Assembly: GCF_014268805.2 (NCBI RefSeq)
Contig: NZ_JABWRF020000004.1
Span: 62,001 to 126,000 of the forward strand
Direction of reading: 5' to 3'
Length of the DNA stretch: 64,000 nucleotides
DNA from: Pseudomonas farsensis
Lineage (GTDB): Bacteria; Pseudomonadota; Gammaproteobacteria; Pseudomonadales; Pseudomonadaceae
Shown here: piece after piece, positions 51,512-58,352 of the stretch
Layout of the letters: the number at the start of each line of letters is the position of its first letter
How positions within the stretch are numbered: the stretch's first letter is position 1
Notes under the pieces: generated by a model
Told to the model about the DNA's origin: nothing
What the model saw: only the letters and a program-made list of their open reading frames with translations
Database searches by the model: none
Position numbers and translations under genes: made by a program

Positions 51512-51531
51512 ATAAGAAACGTTATCTTATA
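51512..51531 (-). promoter_or_regulatory. AT-rich inverted repeat at the acyltransferase promoter
   Basis: ATAAGA (51512-51517) and TCTTAT (51525-51530) flank a 7-bp spacer containing AACGTT. On the minus strand the repeat includes TATAAG, a good -10 element, about 45 bases before the acyltransferase start. An operator overlapping the promoter is likely; the regulator is unknown. Confidence 0.35.
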
Positions 51532-51583
51532 ACCATGCACCTACCGATTCACAGCGTTTTTTGGACCTTCGAGCCCAAAGCTA

Positions 51584-51625
51584 CAAGCTGCAAGAAAGCG
51601 CCAATCCGCTTTTGCTTGCAGCTTG
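51584..51625 (-). terminator. Long hairpin terminator of pncA-pncB
   Basis: CAAGCTGCAAG (51584-51594) pairs exactly with CTTGCAGCTTG (51615-51625), and the inner AAAGCG/CGCTTT extends the stem to 17 pairs with a two-base bulge. It begins 4 bp after the pncB stop. U-richness after the stem is modest, so it may act mainly as an mRNA 3'-end stabiliser and terminator. Confidence 0.65.
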
Positions 51626-51629
51626 CTCC

Positions 51630-52829
51630 TCACGCCACCTTGAACACATGCCGCAGATAGCTCACGAAATTCTCGTCCCGGCATTGGGTCTTGCCTGGGC
51701 TGTCGGAAATCTTGGCCACCGGGGCGCCGTTGCAGGCGGTCATCTTGATCACCATGTTCATCGGCGCCACACCCGGAATATCGCAGGTGAGGTTGGTGCC
51801 AATGCCGAAGCTCACGTGAATGCGGCCGCTCAGCGCCCGGTACAGCTCGAGCATCTTGGCGAAGTCCAGCCCGTCGGAGAAGATCAGCGTCTTGCTTTGC
51901 GGGTCGATGCCCAGGCGCTGGTAGTGGGCGATGGCTTTTTCGGCCCAGACCAGTGGGTCGCCGGAGTCGTGGCGCAGGCCGTCGAACAGCTTGGCAAAAT
52001 ACAGATCGAAGTCCTGCATGAACGCATCCATGCCGATGCAGTCGGTCAGGGCGATACCCAGCTGCCCGCGGTATTCGCGAACCCAGCATTCCAGCGCAGC
52101 AGCCTGGCTGTCGACCAGCCGCGGGCCGAGTTGCTGGTGCGCCATGAACCATTCATGGGCCATGGTGCCGATGGGTTTCAAGTCGTACTCGCGGGCCAGG
52201 TGTACGTTGCTGGTGCCGACGAAGCGCCCGGGGAAGTCCCGCTTGAGAATGTGCACCACCTCTTCCTGCACCCGGTACGAGAAGCGCCGCCGGGTGCCGA
52301 AGTCGGCCAGCTGCAAGCCGGCCAGTTCATCGGCACTGGCCTCGGCCTTGAGCCAATCAAGCTTCTGGTAGAGGCGTTCGCCGACCTGCTCGATGACCAC
52401 ATCGCGGTAACGGTAGCGGTTGCGCACCTCGCTGATGATCGCCAGCAACGGGATTTCGAACAGGATCACGTGCAGCCACGGCCCGCGCACGCGGATGGCC
52501 AGTTGCCCGGCATCGTCCAGGCCCACCTGCACGTAGCGCAGGTTGAAGCGGAACAGGCTGAGGAAGCGAATGAAGTCCGGCTTGATGAACGGGATCTTCT
52601 CAAGGTAGGCCAACTGGTCGAGGGTGACCGACAGCTCGCTCAACTGCTCGACCTGGTAGCGGATCTCGGCCAGGTACGGCGCCAGGTCTTCGTTGTTGCG
52701 GCAGCGGAATTCCCATTCCACTTCGGCGTTGGGGTAATTGTGCAGCACCGCCTGCATCATGGTGATCTTGTAGAAGTCGGTGTCCAGCAGGTTCTGAACG
52801 ATCCGTGGGCCGAATACGCTGTCGGTCAT
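51630..52829 (-). CDS. pncB: Nicotinate phosphoribosyltransferase
   Basis: This 399-residue cytosolic enzyme of NAD salvage makes nicotinate mononucleotide from nicotinate and PRPP with ATP hydrolysis. Clear family regions are LLDTDFYKITMMQAVLHNYP at the N-terminus, FGTRRRFSYRVQEEV, FVGTSNVHLAREYDLKPIGTMAHE (the conserved GTMAHE), FDGLRHDSGDP and FGIGTNLTCD. Length matches bacterial PncB. ATG 52829 overlaps the pncA stop by four bases, so pncA and pncB are coupled and encode consecutive steps. Confidence 0.96.
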   Translation of the reverse strand: MTDSVFGPRIVQNLLDTDFYKITMMQAVLHNYPNAEVEWEFRCRNNEDLAPYLAEIRYQVEQLSELSVTLDQLAYLEKIPFIKPDFIRFLSLFRFNLRYVQVGLDDAGQLAIRVRGPWLHVILFEIPLLAIISEVRNRYRYRDVVIEQVGERLYQKLDWLKAEASADELAGLQLADFGTRRRFSYRVQEEVVHILKRDFPGRFVGTSNVHLAREYDLKPIGTMAHEWFMAHQQLGPRLVDSQAAALECWVREYRGQLGIALTDCIGMDAFMQDFDLYFAKLFDGLRHDSGDPLVWAEKAIAHYQRLGIDPQSKTLIFSDGLDFAKMLELYRALSGRIHVSFGIGTNLTCDIPGVAPMNMVIKMTACNGAPVAKISDSPGKTQCRDENFVSYLRHVFKVA

Positions 52830-53476
52830 GGGCGGGGCTCCTTGAGGGCGGTGAGTTGGGTGTCGAGCGCTTGTTCGTCGGCGCACAGGTAGATACCGGC
52901 GGCTTGCATCTCGCTGCATGCGGCGTTGGCGCCATCGGCACTCAGGGCGCGGCAGGCCGGCAGGTACAGCAGCACTTCGAAGCCCGCCCGGCGCAGTTGC
53001 AGGGCAGTGGTGCGCACGCAATAGTCCAGGGCCAGGCCGCCGACGATGATCGCCTGCACCTGCTGCACCTTGAGGTATTCGATGGCGCCGGTGGAGCGGC
53101 GTTCGGCCAGGTCGTGGTAGCAGGCGCCGTAGGGGTGCAGGTCTGGCTCCACGCCTTTCCAGACGAAGTAGTCGTAGTCGATGGGGGCGGGCAGGCCGGG
53201 CAGCAGCTCGAAGCCTGCGGTGCCGGGGACGCAGTGGCTGACCCAGGTCAGGTCGGCATTGGCCAGCGTCAGCGGTTGCAGCATTTGCCCGTGTTCGGCG
53301 ACAGTCCAGGCCGCATTGGCTGGGTGGGCGTCCTTGCTGCCCAGGCGCAGGTCGGCGCGGCGGGCCATGGCGTTGAGCGCGGGGACGATCAGCTCGCCGC
53401 CAGGCACCGGCAGTTCCTGCGGGGCGTTGCTGGTAAAGCCGTTTTGGGCGTCAACATCGAAGCTTGCGATTTTCAT
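52826..53476 (-). CDS. pncA: Nicotinamidase
   Basis: This 216-residue isochorismatase-fold hydrolase deamidates nicotinamide to nicotinate, the substrate of the next gene. Catalytic Asp lies in FDVDAQNGFT near the N-terminus, the catalytic Lys in FVWKGVEPDLHPYGA and the nucleophile Cys in IVGGLALDYCVRTTALQ; TWVSHCVPGTAGFEL is also typical. ATG 53476 has GGGGAG nine bases upstream. It is the first gene of the leftward pncAB operon and divergent from nrtR, which most likely represses it. Confidence 0.95.
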   Translation of the reverse strand: MKIASFDVDAQNGFTSNAPQELPVPGGELIVPALNAMARRADLRLGSKDAHPANAAWTVAEHGQMLQPLTLANADLTWVSHCVPGTAGFELLPGLPAPIDYDYFVWKGVEPDLHPYGACYHDLAERRSTGAIEYLKVQQVQAIIVGGLALDYCVRTTALQLRRAGFEVLLYLPACRALSADGANAACSEMQAAGIYLCADEQALDTQLTALKEPRP

Positions 53477-53619
53477 CTGAGGGTCTCCCCGGCTGGAATG
53501 GGCACATAATCCATCTGGTGCACTAAGTGTGTCAAGGCCGTCCACCCAAATAATTTGTTGCTTGCCCTACTTAATTGCTCTGGTGGAATATAGGCAGGTT
53601 TTCAGAGTGGAGGCATCAA
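53477..53619. promoter_or_regulatory. pncA/nrtR divergent promoter with a candidate NrtR site
   Basis: This 143-bp region serves both genes. CACT-A-AGTG at 53521-53529 is a perfect palindrome set in TGGTGCACTAAGTGTG, about 45 bp from the pncA start. NrtR repressors bind palindromes in exactly this position, but I have no consensus for this genus to test against. TTGCCCTACTTAATTGC and GGAATATAGG near 53560-53595 could be part of the nrtR promoter. Confidence 0.4.
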
Positions 53620-54321
53620 GTGAGCACAGCAGAAGTCCTGGCCAGCGTCGATATCGTTGCCCTGCGCCTGTCACCGCATAATCTGCGCCTTCAGGTGCTG
53701 CTGCATCAGCGCGAGCGTGAGCCGCATGCCGGGCAGTGGGCGTTGCCCGGTGTCATCGTCAATGGCCGCAGCGCCGATAGCAGCCTCGATGCCGCTGCTG
53801 CCCGCGCGTTGAGCGAAAAAGCCCTGGTGCAACCACGGCATCTGGAGCAAGTGGGGACCGAGGGCAATGCCGTGCGCGATCCGCGCGGCTGGTCATTGAG
53901 CACCTATTACCTGGCGCTGCTTGATCCGGACACGGCCCTGCAAAGCGAGCATCTAGCCTTTCACGACCTTGACAGCCTGTTGACCGGCAAGCAGGCGCTG
54001 CCGTTCGATCACCGGCTGTTGGTTGAGCGCGCTGCCGAGCGCCTGGCTGCCAAAAGCCTGTACACCAACTTGCCGCTGTACCTGGTGCCGGAGTGCTTCA
54101 CGGTGCTCGATGCCCTGGCCGCGATGCAGGCGTGCCTGGGCCAGCCAGTTAATGGCACTTCGGTGCGCAAGCGCCTGGAGCGCATGAAAGGCGAGGGCTG
54201 GGTGGTCGATACCGGTGACAAGAACCAGCCGCGCCTGGGCCGCCCGCAGCAGTTGTACCGGCACACTCCGCGTGAGCCCCGTGGGTTCGTGTTTGACCGC
54301 AGCCTGCTCGCCGGCGGTTGA
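53620..54321 (+). CDS. nrtR: NrtR, Nudix-related repressor of NAD metabolism
   Basis: This 233-residue regulator has an N-terminal Nudix-like domain (about residues 5-140) that senses ADP-ribose or related NAD products and a C-terminal winged helix (about 150-225). The Nudix box is degenerate (WALPGVIVNG, then ARALSEKAL instead of REUxEE), as in NrtR proteins that have lost hydrolysis. FTVLDALAAMQACLG and GTSVRKRLERM are in the DNA-binding part. GTG 53620 has GGAGG six bases upstream. It is divergent from pncA-pncB, the expected target. It may continue into the RNA-repair genes, 240 bp downstream. Confidence 0.9.
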   Translation: MSTAEVLASVDIVALRLSPHNLRLQVLLHQREREPHAGQWALPGVIVNGRSADSSLDAAAARALSEKALVQPRHLEQVGTEGNAVRDPRGWSLSTYYLALLDPDTALQSEHLAFHDLDSLLTGKQALPFDHRLLVERAAERLAAKSLYTNLPLYLVPECFTVLDALAAMQACLGQPVNGTSVRKRLERMKGEGWVVDTGDKNQPRLGRPQQLYRHTPREPRGFVFDRSLLAGG

Positions 54322-54446
54322 AACAGTCGATGCACATTTGCCCTTGACCTGGCCCTGCCAGTTGCTGTTGAATGCGCGCCTTCAAACCCCTGCAACCTTT
54401 TTCCAAGTGGTGAAGCCAGTGCCCTGCCTCAGCCAACACGCCTGAT

Positions 54447-54538
54447 ACCGACGACGGTCCATCTTGCCTGATGGCTGCCTGCGCCTGTGCGCGGCGGCGC
54501 TTCATCGCCATGCCTGCCTGATCCTGTCGTCGGTTTTT
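54447..54538 (+). promoter_or_regulatory. Long structured leader with U5 tail before the RNA ligase gene
   Basis: ACCGACGACGG (54447-54457) pairs with CTGTCGTCGGT (54524-54534) to give an 11-bp helix (one G-U), with TTTTT at 54534-54538. The enclosed 66 nt can form inner stems ATGGC/GCCAT (54471-54475 with 54507-54511) and GCGCC/GGCGC (about 54481-54485 with 54496-54500). The RNA ligase start follows 22 bases later. The form is that of an intrinsic terminator or a regulatory RNA. The remaining sequence 54322-54446 has no gene. Confidence 0.5.
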
Positions 54539-54560
54539 CCCAATTTCTGTGGAGAAACCC

Positions 54561-55421
54561 ATGAACATGGATTTTCGTGCCGATGCGCACACCCTTGATC
54601 TGCTCAAATACCCCCGCACGCCGCACTTGCAAGGCTCACGCCTGCAGGATGGCGACACTGACGACGGCCAGGTCCGCTACAGCGCTCTGGCCGGTGCCTG
54701 GCTTGTGGTGGAAGAAAAACTCGACGGCGCTAACGCTGGCATCAGCTTTACCCAAGGTGGCGAGCTGCGTTTGCAATCGCGTGGCCATTACCTCACCGGA
54801 GGCGGGCGCGAGCGCCAGTTCAACCTGTTCAAGCAGTGGGCGGTAGCCCATGAACACTGGTTGCTCGAACGCCTGGAAGACCGCTTCGTGCTCTACGGCG
54901 AGTGGCTGCACAAGAAGCATTCGGTGTTCTACGACCGTCTGCCGCATTACTTCTGCGAGTTCGATGTCTGGGACCGGGCCAGGGGCCTGTTCCTGTCCAC
55001 TGAAGCGCGCCGGCGCCTGCTCGATGGTGGGCCGGTGCTGTCGGTGCCGGTGCTGTATGAGGGGCCGGCCCCGGCGCGTTATGCCGATTTGATGGCACTG
55101 GTGGGCGACTCATTGGCCAAGAGCGCGCAGTGGCGCGAGGTATTCGCCCAGGTGGTGCAGCGCGAGGGCCTGGACCTGGCCCGCGCCTGGCGCCAATGCG
55201 ATCACTCCAGCCGCATGGAGGGCCTGTACCTGAAGCTTGAAGACCACCAGCAGACCCTGGGGCGGCTCAAATGGGTACGGCAGGATTTTGTGCAGGCAAT
55301 CCTTGATGCCGACCAGCACCATGCCAGCCAACCGTTCATCCCGAATCAACTGGCCGACGGCGTCGACCTTTACGCACCGAGCCTGTCCATGGACTGGCAC
55401 GGCCCGCGCCGTGGCTACTGA
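54561..55421 (+). CDS. RNA ligase (Rnl5/DraRnl-like)
   Basis: This 286-residue ATP-dependent RNA ligase joins 3'-OH and 5'-phosphate RNA ends through a lysyl-AMP intermediate. Nucleotidyltransferase motifs are in order: motif I EEKLDGANAG with Lys53, Ia LQSRGHYL, III LYGEWLHKKHSVFY with FCEFDVWD, IV EGLYLKLE (220-227) and V LKWVR (236-240). Size fits the Deinococcus-type Rnl5 group, although the accessory C-terminal domain is short. ATG 54561 has GGAG seven bases upstream. It is paired with an HD-Pnk gene 14 bp downstream, which would provide end healing, so the two form an RNA-repair unit. Natural substrate unknown. Confidence 0.88.
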   Translation: MNMDFRADAHTLDLLKYPRTPHLQGSRLQDGDTDDGQVRYSALAGAWLVVEEKLDGANAGISFTQGGELRLQSRGHYLTGGGRERQFNLFKQWAVAHEHWLLERLEDRFVLYGEWLHKKHSVFYDRLPHYFCEFDVWDRARGLFLSTEARRRLLDGGPVLSVPVLYEGPAPARYADLMALVGDSLAKSAQWREVFAQVVQREGLDLARAWRQCDHSSRMEGLYLKLEDHQQTLGRLKWVRQDFVQAILDADQHHASQPFIPNQLADGVDLYAPSLSMDWHGPRRGY

Positions 55422-55435
55422 AGGAGCATCCGGAA

Positions 55436-56581
55436 ATGGATATTCGACACTTGCAACAACTGGTGCCCGCACCCGGGCACGACATGGACGCATCGGCGTG
55501 CCTTGCGGTTATCCCTGCGCTGGCTCGCCTGGCGGACACCCCGCAAGACCCGACCTACCACGCCGAGGGCGACGTCTGGATTCATACGCGCATGGTGGTG
55601 CAGGCATTGCTGGCGCAGCGCGCCTACCAGCAGGCCACGGCGGACCAGCGTTTTGTGTTGTTTTTTGCAGCCTTGCTGCACGACATCGCCAAACCCGATA
55701 CCACCGTCATCGACCCCGAAACCGGGCGTATCGGCCAGCCCGGCCACTCCCGGCGTGGGGCGGTGGATGCGCGCTTGCTGCTGTGGCGGGCGGGCGTACC
55801 GTTCGCGTTGCGCGAGCAGATCTGCAGGATCATCGCGGTGCATCAGTTGCCGTTCTTCGCCCTGCAAGGCGACCGCAGCGGGCGCAGCGCGGAGTTCCTG
55901 CTGCACAAGCTGTCCTGGGAGCTGCCGGTCTGGATGCTGTGTGCCATTGCCGAGGCTGACATGGAGGGGCGGCACTTCAGTGGCAAAGCCGATGTGCTGA
56001 CGGCCATCGAGGTGTGGCGCGAGCTGGCCGCAGAAGAAGGCTGCCTGCACGGGCCCCGTGCATTTGCCGATGACTACACGCGCATCCAGTACCTGCGCGG
56101 TGCGCGGGTGCATCCGGACTACTCGTTGCACCAACCCCAGGGCTCGCAGGTGCTGATGTTGTCGGGCCTGCCGGCCAGTGGCAAGGACACCTGGGCCGCC
56201 GAGCATCACCCGCAACTGCCGGTCGTGTCGTTTGACGACGCGCGGCAGGCGTTGGGCTTGCGCCATGGGCAGAACGAAGGGGCGGCGGCGCACTACGCCA
56301 TTGACCGCGCCAAGGCCCTGTTGCGCGAGCACCGGCCGTTTGTGTGGAACTCGACGCACCTGTCGGCGCAGATGCGCAGCCGCACACTGGATTTGCTGTA
56401 CGGTTATGGCGCGCAGGTGCAGATGGTGTACCTGGAGCGCCCGGAGGGCGAAATCATGCGGCGCAACCAGCGGCGCGACACCTCGCTGCGTAACGATGAC
56501 ATCCGCCGGATGCTGTTCAAGTGGGAGGTGCCGTTGCCCACTGAGGCGCACCAAGTGACTTACCAGGTGGTGACCGGGTGA
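55436..56581 (+). CDS. HD-Pnk: HD phosphohydrolase fused to polynucleotide kinase
   Basis: This 381-residue end-healing enzyme has an N-terminal HD domain (about residues 40-200) with metal ligands in WIHTRMVVQAL (His50), LLHDIAKPD (His82, Asp83) and IAEADMEG (Asp174), and a C-terminal P-loop kinase with Walker A SGLPASGKDTW (244-252), FDDAR and an Arg-rich lid MRRNQRRDTSLRNDDIRRML. The Runella HD-Pnk of the same architecture removes 2',3'-cyclic phosphate or 3' phosphate and phosphorylates 5'-OH ends. That makes the ends its ligase neighbour needs. AGGAG lies nine bases before ATG 55436. A terminator follows, closing a two-gene operon. Confidence 0.87.
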   Translation: MDIRHLQQLVPAPGHDMDASACLAVIPALARLADTPQDPTYHAEGDVWIHTRMVVQALLAQRAYQQATADQRFVLFFAALLHDIAKPDTTVIDPETGRIGQPGHSRRGAVDARLLLWRAGVPFALREQICRIIAVHQLPFFALQGDRSGRSAEFLLHKLSWELPVWMLCAIAEADMEGRHFSGKADVLTAIEVWRELAAEEGCLHGPRAFADDYTRIQYLRGARVHPDYSLHQPQGSQVLMLSGLPASGKDTWAAEHHPQLPVVSFDDARQALGLRHGQNEGAAAHYAIDRAKALLREHRPFVWNSTHLSAQMRSRTLDLLYGYGAQVQMVYLERPEGEIMRRNQRRDTSLRNDDIRRMLFKWEVPLPTEAHQVTYQVVTG

Positions 56582-56586
56582 GGGTA

Positions 56587-56612
56587 GCTGTTCGTTAATC
56601 GAACAGGCTTTT
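56587..56612 (+). terminator. Terminator of the RNA-repair operon
   Basis: CTGTTCG (56588-56594) pairs with CGAACAG (56600-56606) around TTAAT and is followed by GCTTTTCG, seven bases after the HD-Pnk stop. Confidence 0.75.
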
Positions 56613-56666
56613 CGTCGGGTTCATTGCCTGAAGCTTCGCAAACTTCATACGATGCTGGTTATGTGC

Positions 56667-56684
56667 CCGCGGCCTCGGCCGCGG
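56667..56684. promoter_or_regulatory. GC-rich perfect palindrome upstream of benR
   Basis: CCGCGGCC (56667-56674) and GGCCGCGG (56677-56684) are exact inverted copies around TC, about 80 bp before the benR start. Position suits either an operator or a stem in the benR leader. No U-tract follows. Confidence 0.4.
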
Positions 56685-56766
56685 CGCAACGAATCTGACC
56701 GTGACCACAGGCCACAAGCCTAGTAGGAAACGGCACACAATAACGACGTCACCGAGTGCCTGCCTA

Positions 56767-57723
56767 ATGGAAAGCCGTCTGCTAAGCGAAAGTAGTAGCG
56801 TGTTCCAGCACGCTGACCCCTATGCCGTGTCGGACTACGTTAACCGGCATGTAGGGAAGCACTGCATCGGCTTGTCTCATACCACTCATCCCCAGGCCAG
56901 TCTCAGCCATCGCAAACTTGCTGAGCTCGACCTCTGCCGGATCAGCTACGGGGGGAGCGTTCGCGTGACCTCCCCAGCCCTGGAAAACGTATACCACCTC
57001 CAAGTGCTGCTAAGCGGCAACTGCCTGTGGCGAAGCAGGGAGAAAGCGCATCACCTGGTACCTGGGGAATTGCTGCTCATCAACCCGGATGAGCAGGTCG
57101 ACCTGACCTATTCCGCTGACTGCGAGAAGTTCATCCTTAAGGTGCCCATGCAGCTGGTTGACTCCATTTGCGACGAGCAGCGATGGGCGCGACCGGCTCA
57201 AGGGGTGAGGTTTACCAGGAATCAGTATCGGCTGGATGAGCTGGCGGGTTTTGTCCCGTTGCTGTCGATGATTTGCCATGAAGCGGAGGTTGTAGACTCT
57301 CTGCCTCGCGTTCAGTCCCACTACAGCCAAATCGTCGCCAGCAAGCTTTTGACGCTGCTCAGCACCAACATTCGGTACGAATGCCTCGGGAGTCCGAACA
57401 GGGGCCTGGCGCCGATTCTGGATTACATCCAGCGTAACCTGAAGCTCGAACTATCGCCGGATACCCTCGCTGCGCAGGCCTGCATGAGTGTGCGGTCGCT
57501 TTACGTGCTGTTTGAGCGGCATCTAGGGGTCACGCCTAAGCGCTATGTTCGCCAGCGCAAGCTTGAGCGGGTGCACGCCTGCCTGAGCGACAGAAGCTGC
57601 GCGGTTCGCAGTGTGACCGAGATCGCGGTTGAGTACGGGTTCACTCATCTTGGGCGTTTCGCCGAAACCTATCGCCAGCAGTTTGGCGAGTTGCCGTCGG
57701 AAACCGTCAGGAACAGCCGCTAG
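56767..57723 (+). CDS. benR: BenR, XylS/AraC-family activator of benzoate genes
   Basis: This 318-residue regulator has an N-terminal effector/dimer domain (about residues 1-210) containing FQHADPYAVSDYVNRHVG, LDLCRISYGGSVRVTSPALE and LVPGELLLINPDEQVDLTYS, and a C-terminal AraC-type double helix-turn-helix with TLAAQACMSVRSLYVLFERH and VTEIAVEYGFTHLGRFAETYRQQFGELPS. The whole is close to BenR and XylS, and length equals BenR. ATG 56767 is preferred; GTG 56701 would add 22 non-conserved residues. In the family benzoate is the inducer. Its predicted sites (TGCA-N6-GGATA, twice) lie directly before benA. A GNAT gene separates it from benA. Confidence 0.93.
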   Translation: MESRLLSESSSVFQHADPYAVSDYVNRHVGKHCIGLSHTTHPQASLSHRKLAELDLCRISYGGSVRVTSPALENVYHLQVLLSGNCLWRSREKAHHLVPGELLLINPDEQVDLTYSADCEKFILKVPMQLVDSICDEQRWARPAQGVRFTRNQYRLDELAGFVPLLSMICHEAEVVDSLPRVQSHYSQIVASKLLTLLSTNIRYECLGSPNRGLAPILDYIQRNLKLELSPDTLAAQACMSVRSLYVLFERHLGVTPKRYVRQRKLERVHACLSDRSCAVRSVTEIAVEYGFTHLGRFAETYRQQFGELPSETVRNSR

Positions 57724-57777
57724 CCCATTAACAGACAAGCCCGTGTCGCATAAGTGGGTAAATAGTCTGGGCTAATC

Positions 57778-58227
57778 CTACAGCCGCTTCTCCATGACGA
57801 TGGTGCGCTCCGCCCCATGAAACTCGTCGCGGATTTTTTGATAACCCAACGCGGTATAAAACCGTTCAGCTGTAATTGACGATGGCACACGTACAGCGCC
57901 AACTCCTGCGTGTGCAGCAGTTGTATGAATGACATCCATCAAATGCCGCCCGATACCGCCTTTCTGGTGAGCCGGGTCAACGAAAACACTTCTGACCACA
58001 TCACCGTCGAGACCGGCAGTGCCAATAATGTTTTCGCCCAACAAGGCTACGAAGACCTTACGCTTCGTAAGCTGTGTGGTGATGGCGTCAGGAGAAAAGC
58101 TTTGCTCAACCTGAGCGATCACACCAGGCGGATAGTCCTGTGAATTTGATTCACGCAGGGCGGCAATGACTACGCGGCTTATCGCTACTGCATCTCTGCT
58201 CGTGGCGGGACGAATGTGACATTCCAT
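57778..58227 (-). CDS. GNAT-family N-acetyltransferase next to the ben promoter
   Basis: This 149-residue GNAT enzyme opens with IRPATSRDAVAISRVV; acetyl-CoA-binding motif A is VVRSVFVDPAHQKGGIGRHLMD, with QKGGIG, and it closes with AERFYTALGYQ. The substrate is unknown. ATG 58227 lies only 28 bp from the distal BenR operator, so its leftward promoter must overlap the ben control region; BenR may affect it too. A GNAT gene between benR and benA is not part of the standard pathway, and I see no catabolic role for it. Confidence 0.85.
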   Translation of the reverse strand: MECHIRPATSRDAVAISRVVIAALRESNSQDYPPGVIAQVEQSFSPDAITTQLTKRKVFVALLGENIIGTAGLDGDVVRSVFVDPAHQKGGIGRHLMDVIHTTAAHAGVGAVRVPSSITAERFYTALGYQKIRDEFHGAERTIVMEKRL

Positions 58228-58254
58228 GCTGAGCCCTCAATCCTACCGAATTAA

Positions 58255-58317
58255 TGCAAGGAGTGGATATCACTGTGCAGCGAGTGGATATCTGAACGCA
58301 GATGCTCGCCCTAAGCT
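58255..58317 (+). promoter_or_regulatory. ben promoter with two BenR/XylS operators
   Basis: Two direct copies of TGCA-N6-GGATA occur at 58255-58269 and 58276-58290. Their starts are exactly 21 bp apart, as in the TOL Pm promoter. Exactly 21 bp after the second GGATA comes TAAGCT (58312-58317), matching the position and form of the Pm -10 element (TAGGCT). Transcription would start near 58324, just ahead of the benA ribosome binding site GGAGG. This fits XylS/BenR consensus spacing fully. Confidence 0.9.
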
Positions 58318-58352
58318 GGCCTGGCCTGACAATAACAATGGAGGCCCTGGCC

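Noticed and set aside
54349..54366. Sigma-54-like promoter CTGGCCCTGCCAGTTGCT before the RNA ligase gene
   Set aside because: The GG and GC elements are 11 bases apart where sigma-54 needs 10, so spacing rules it out; no RtcR-type activator is nearby.
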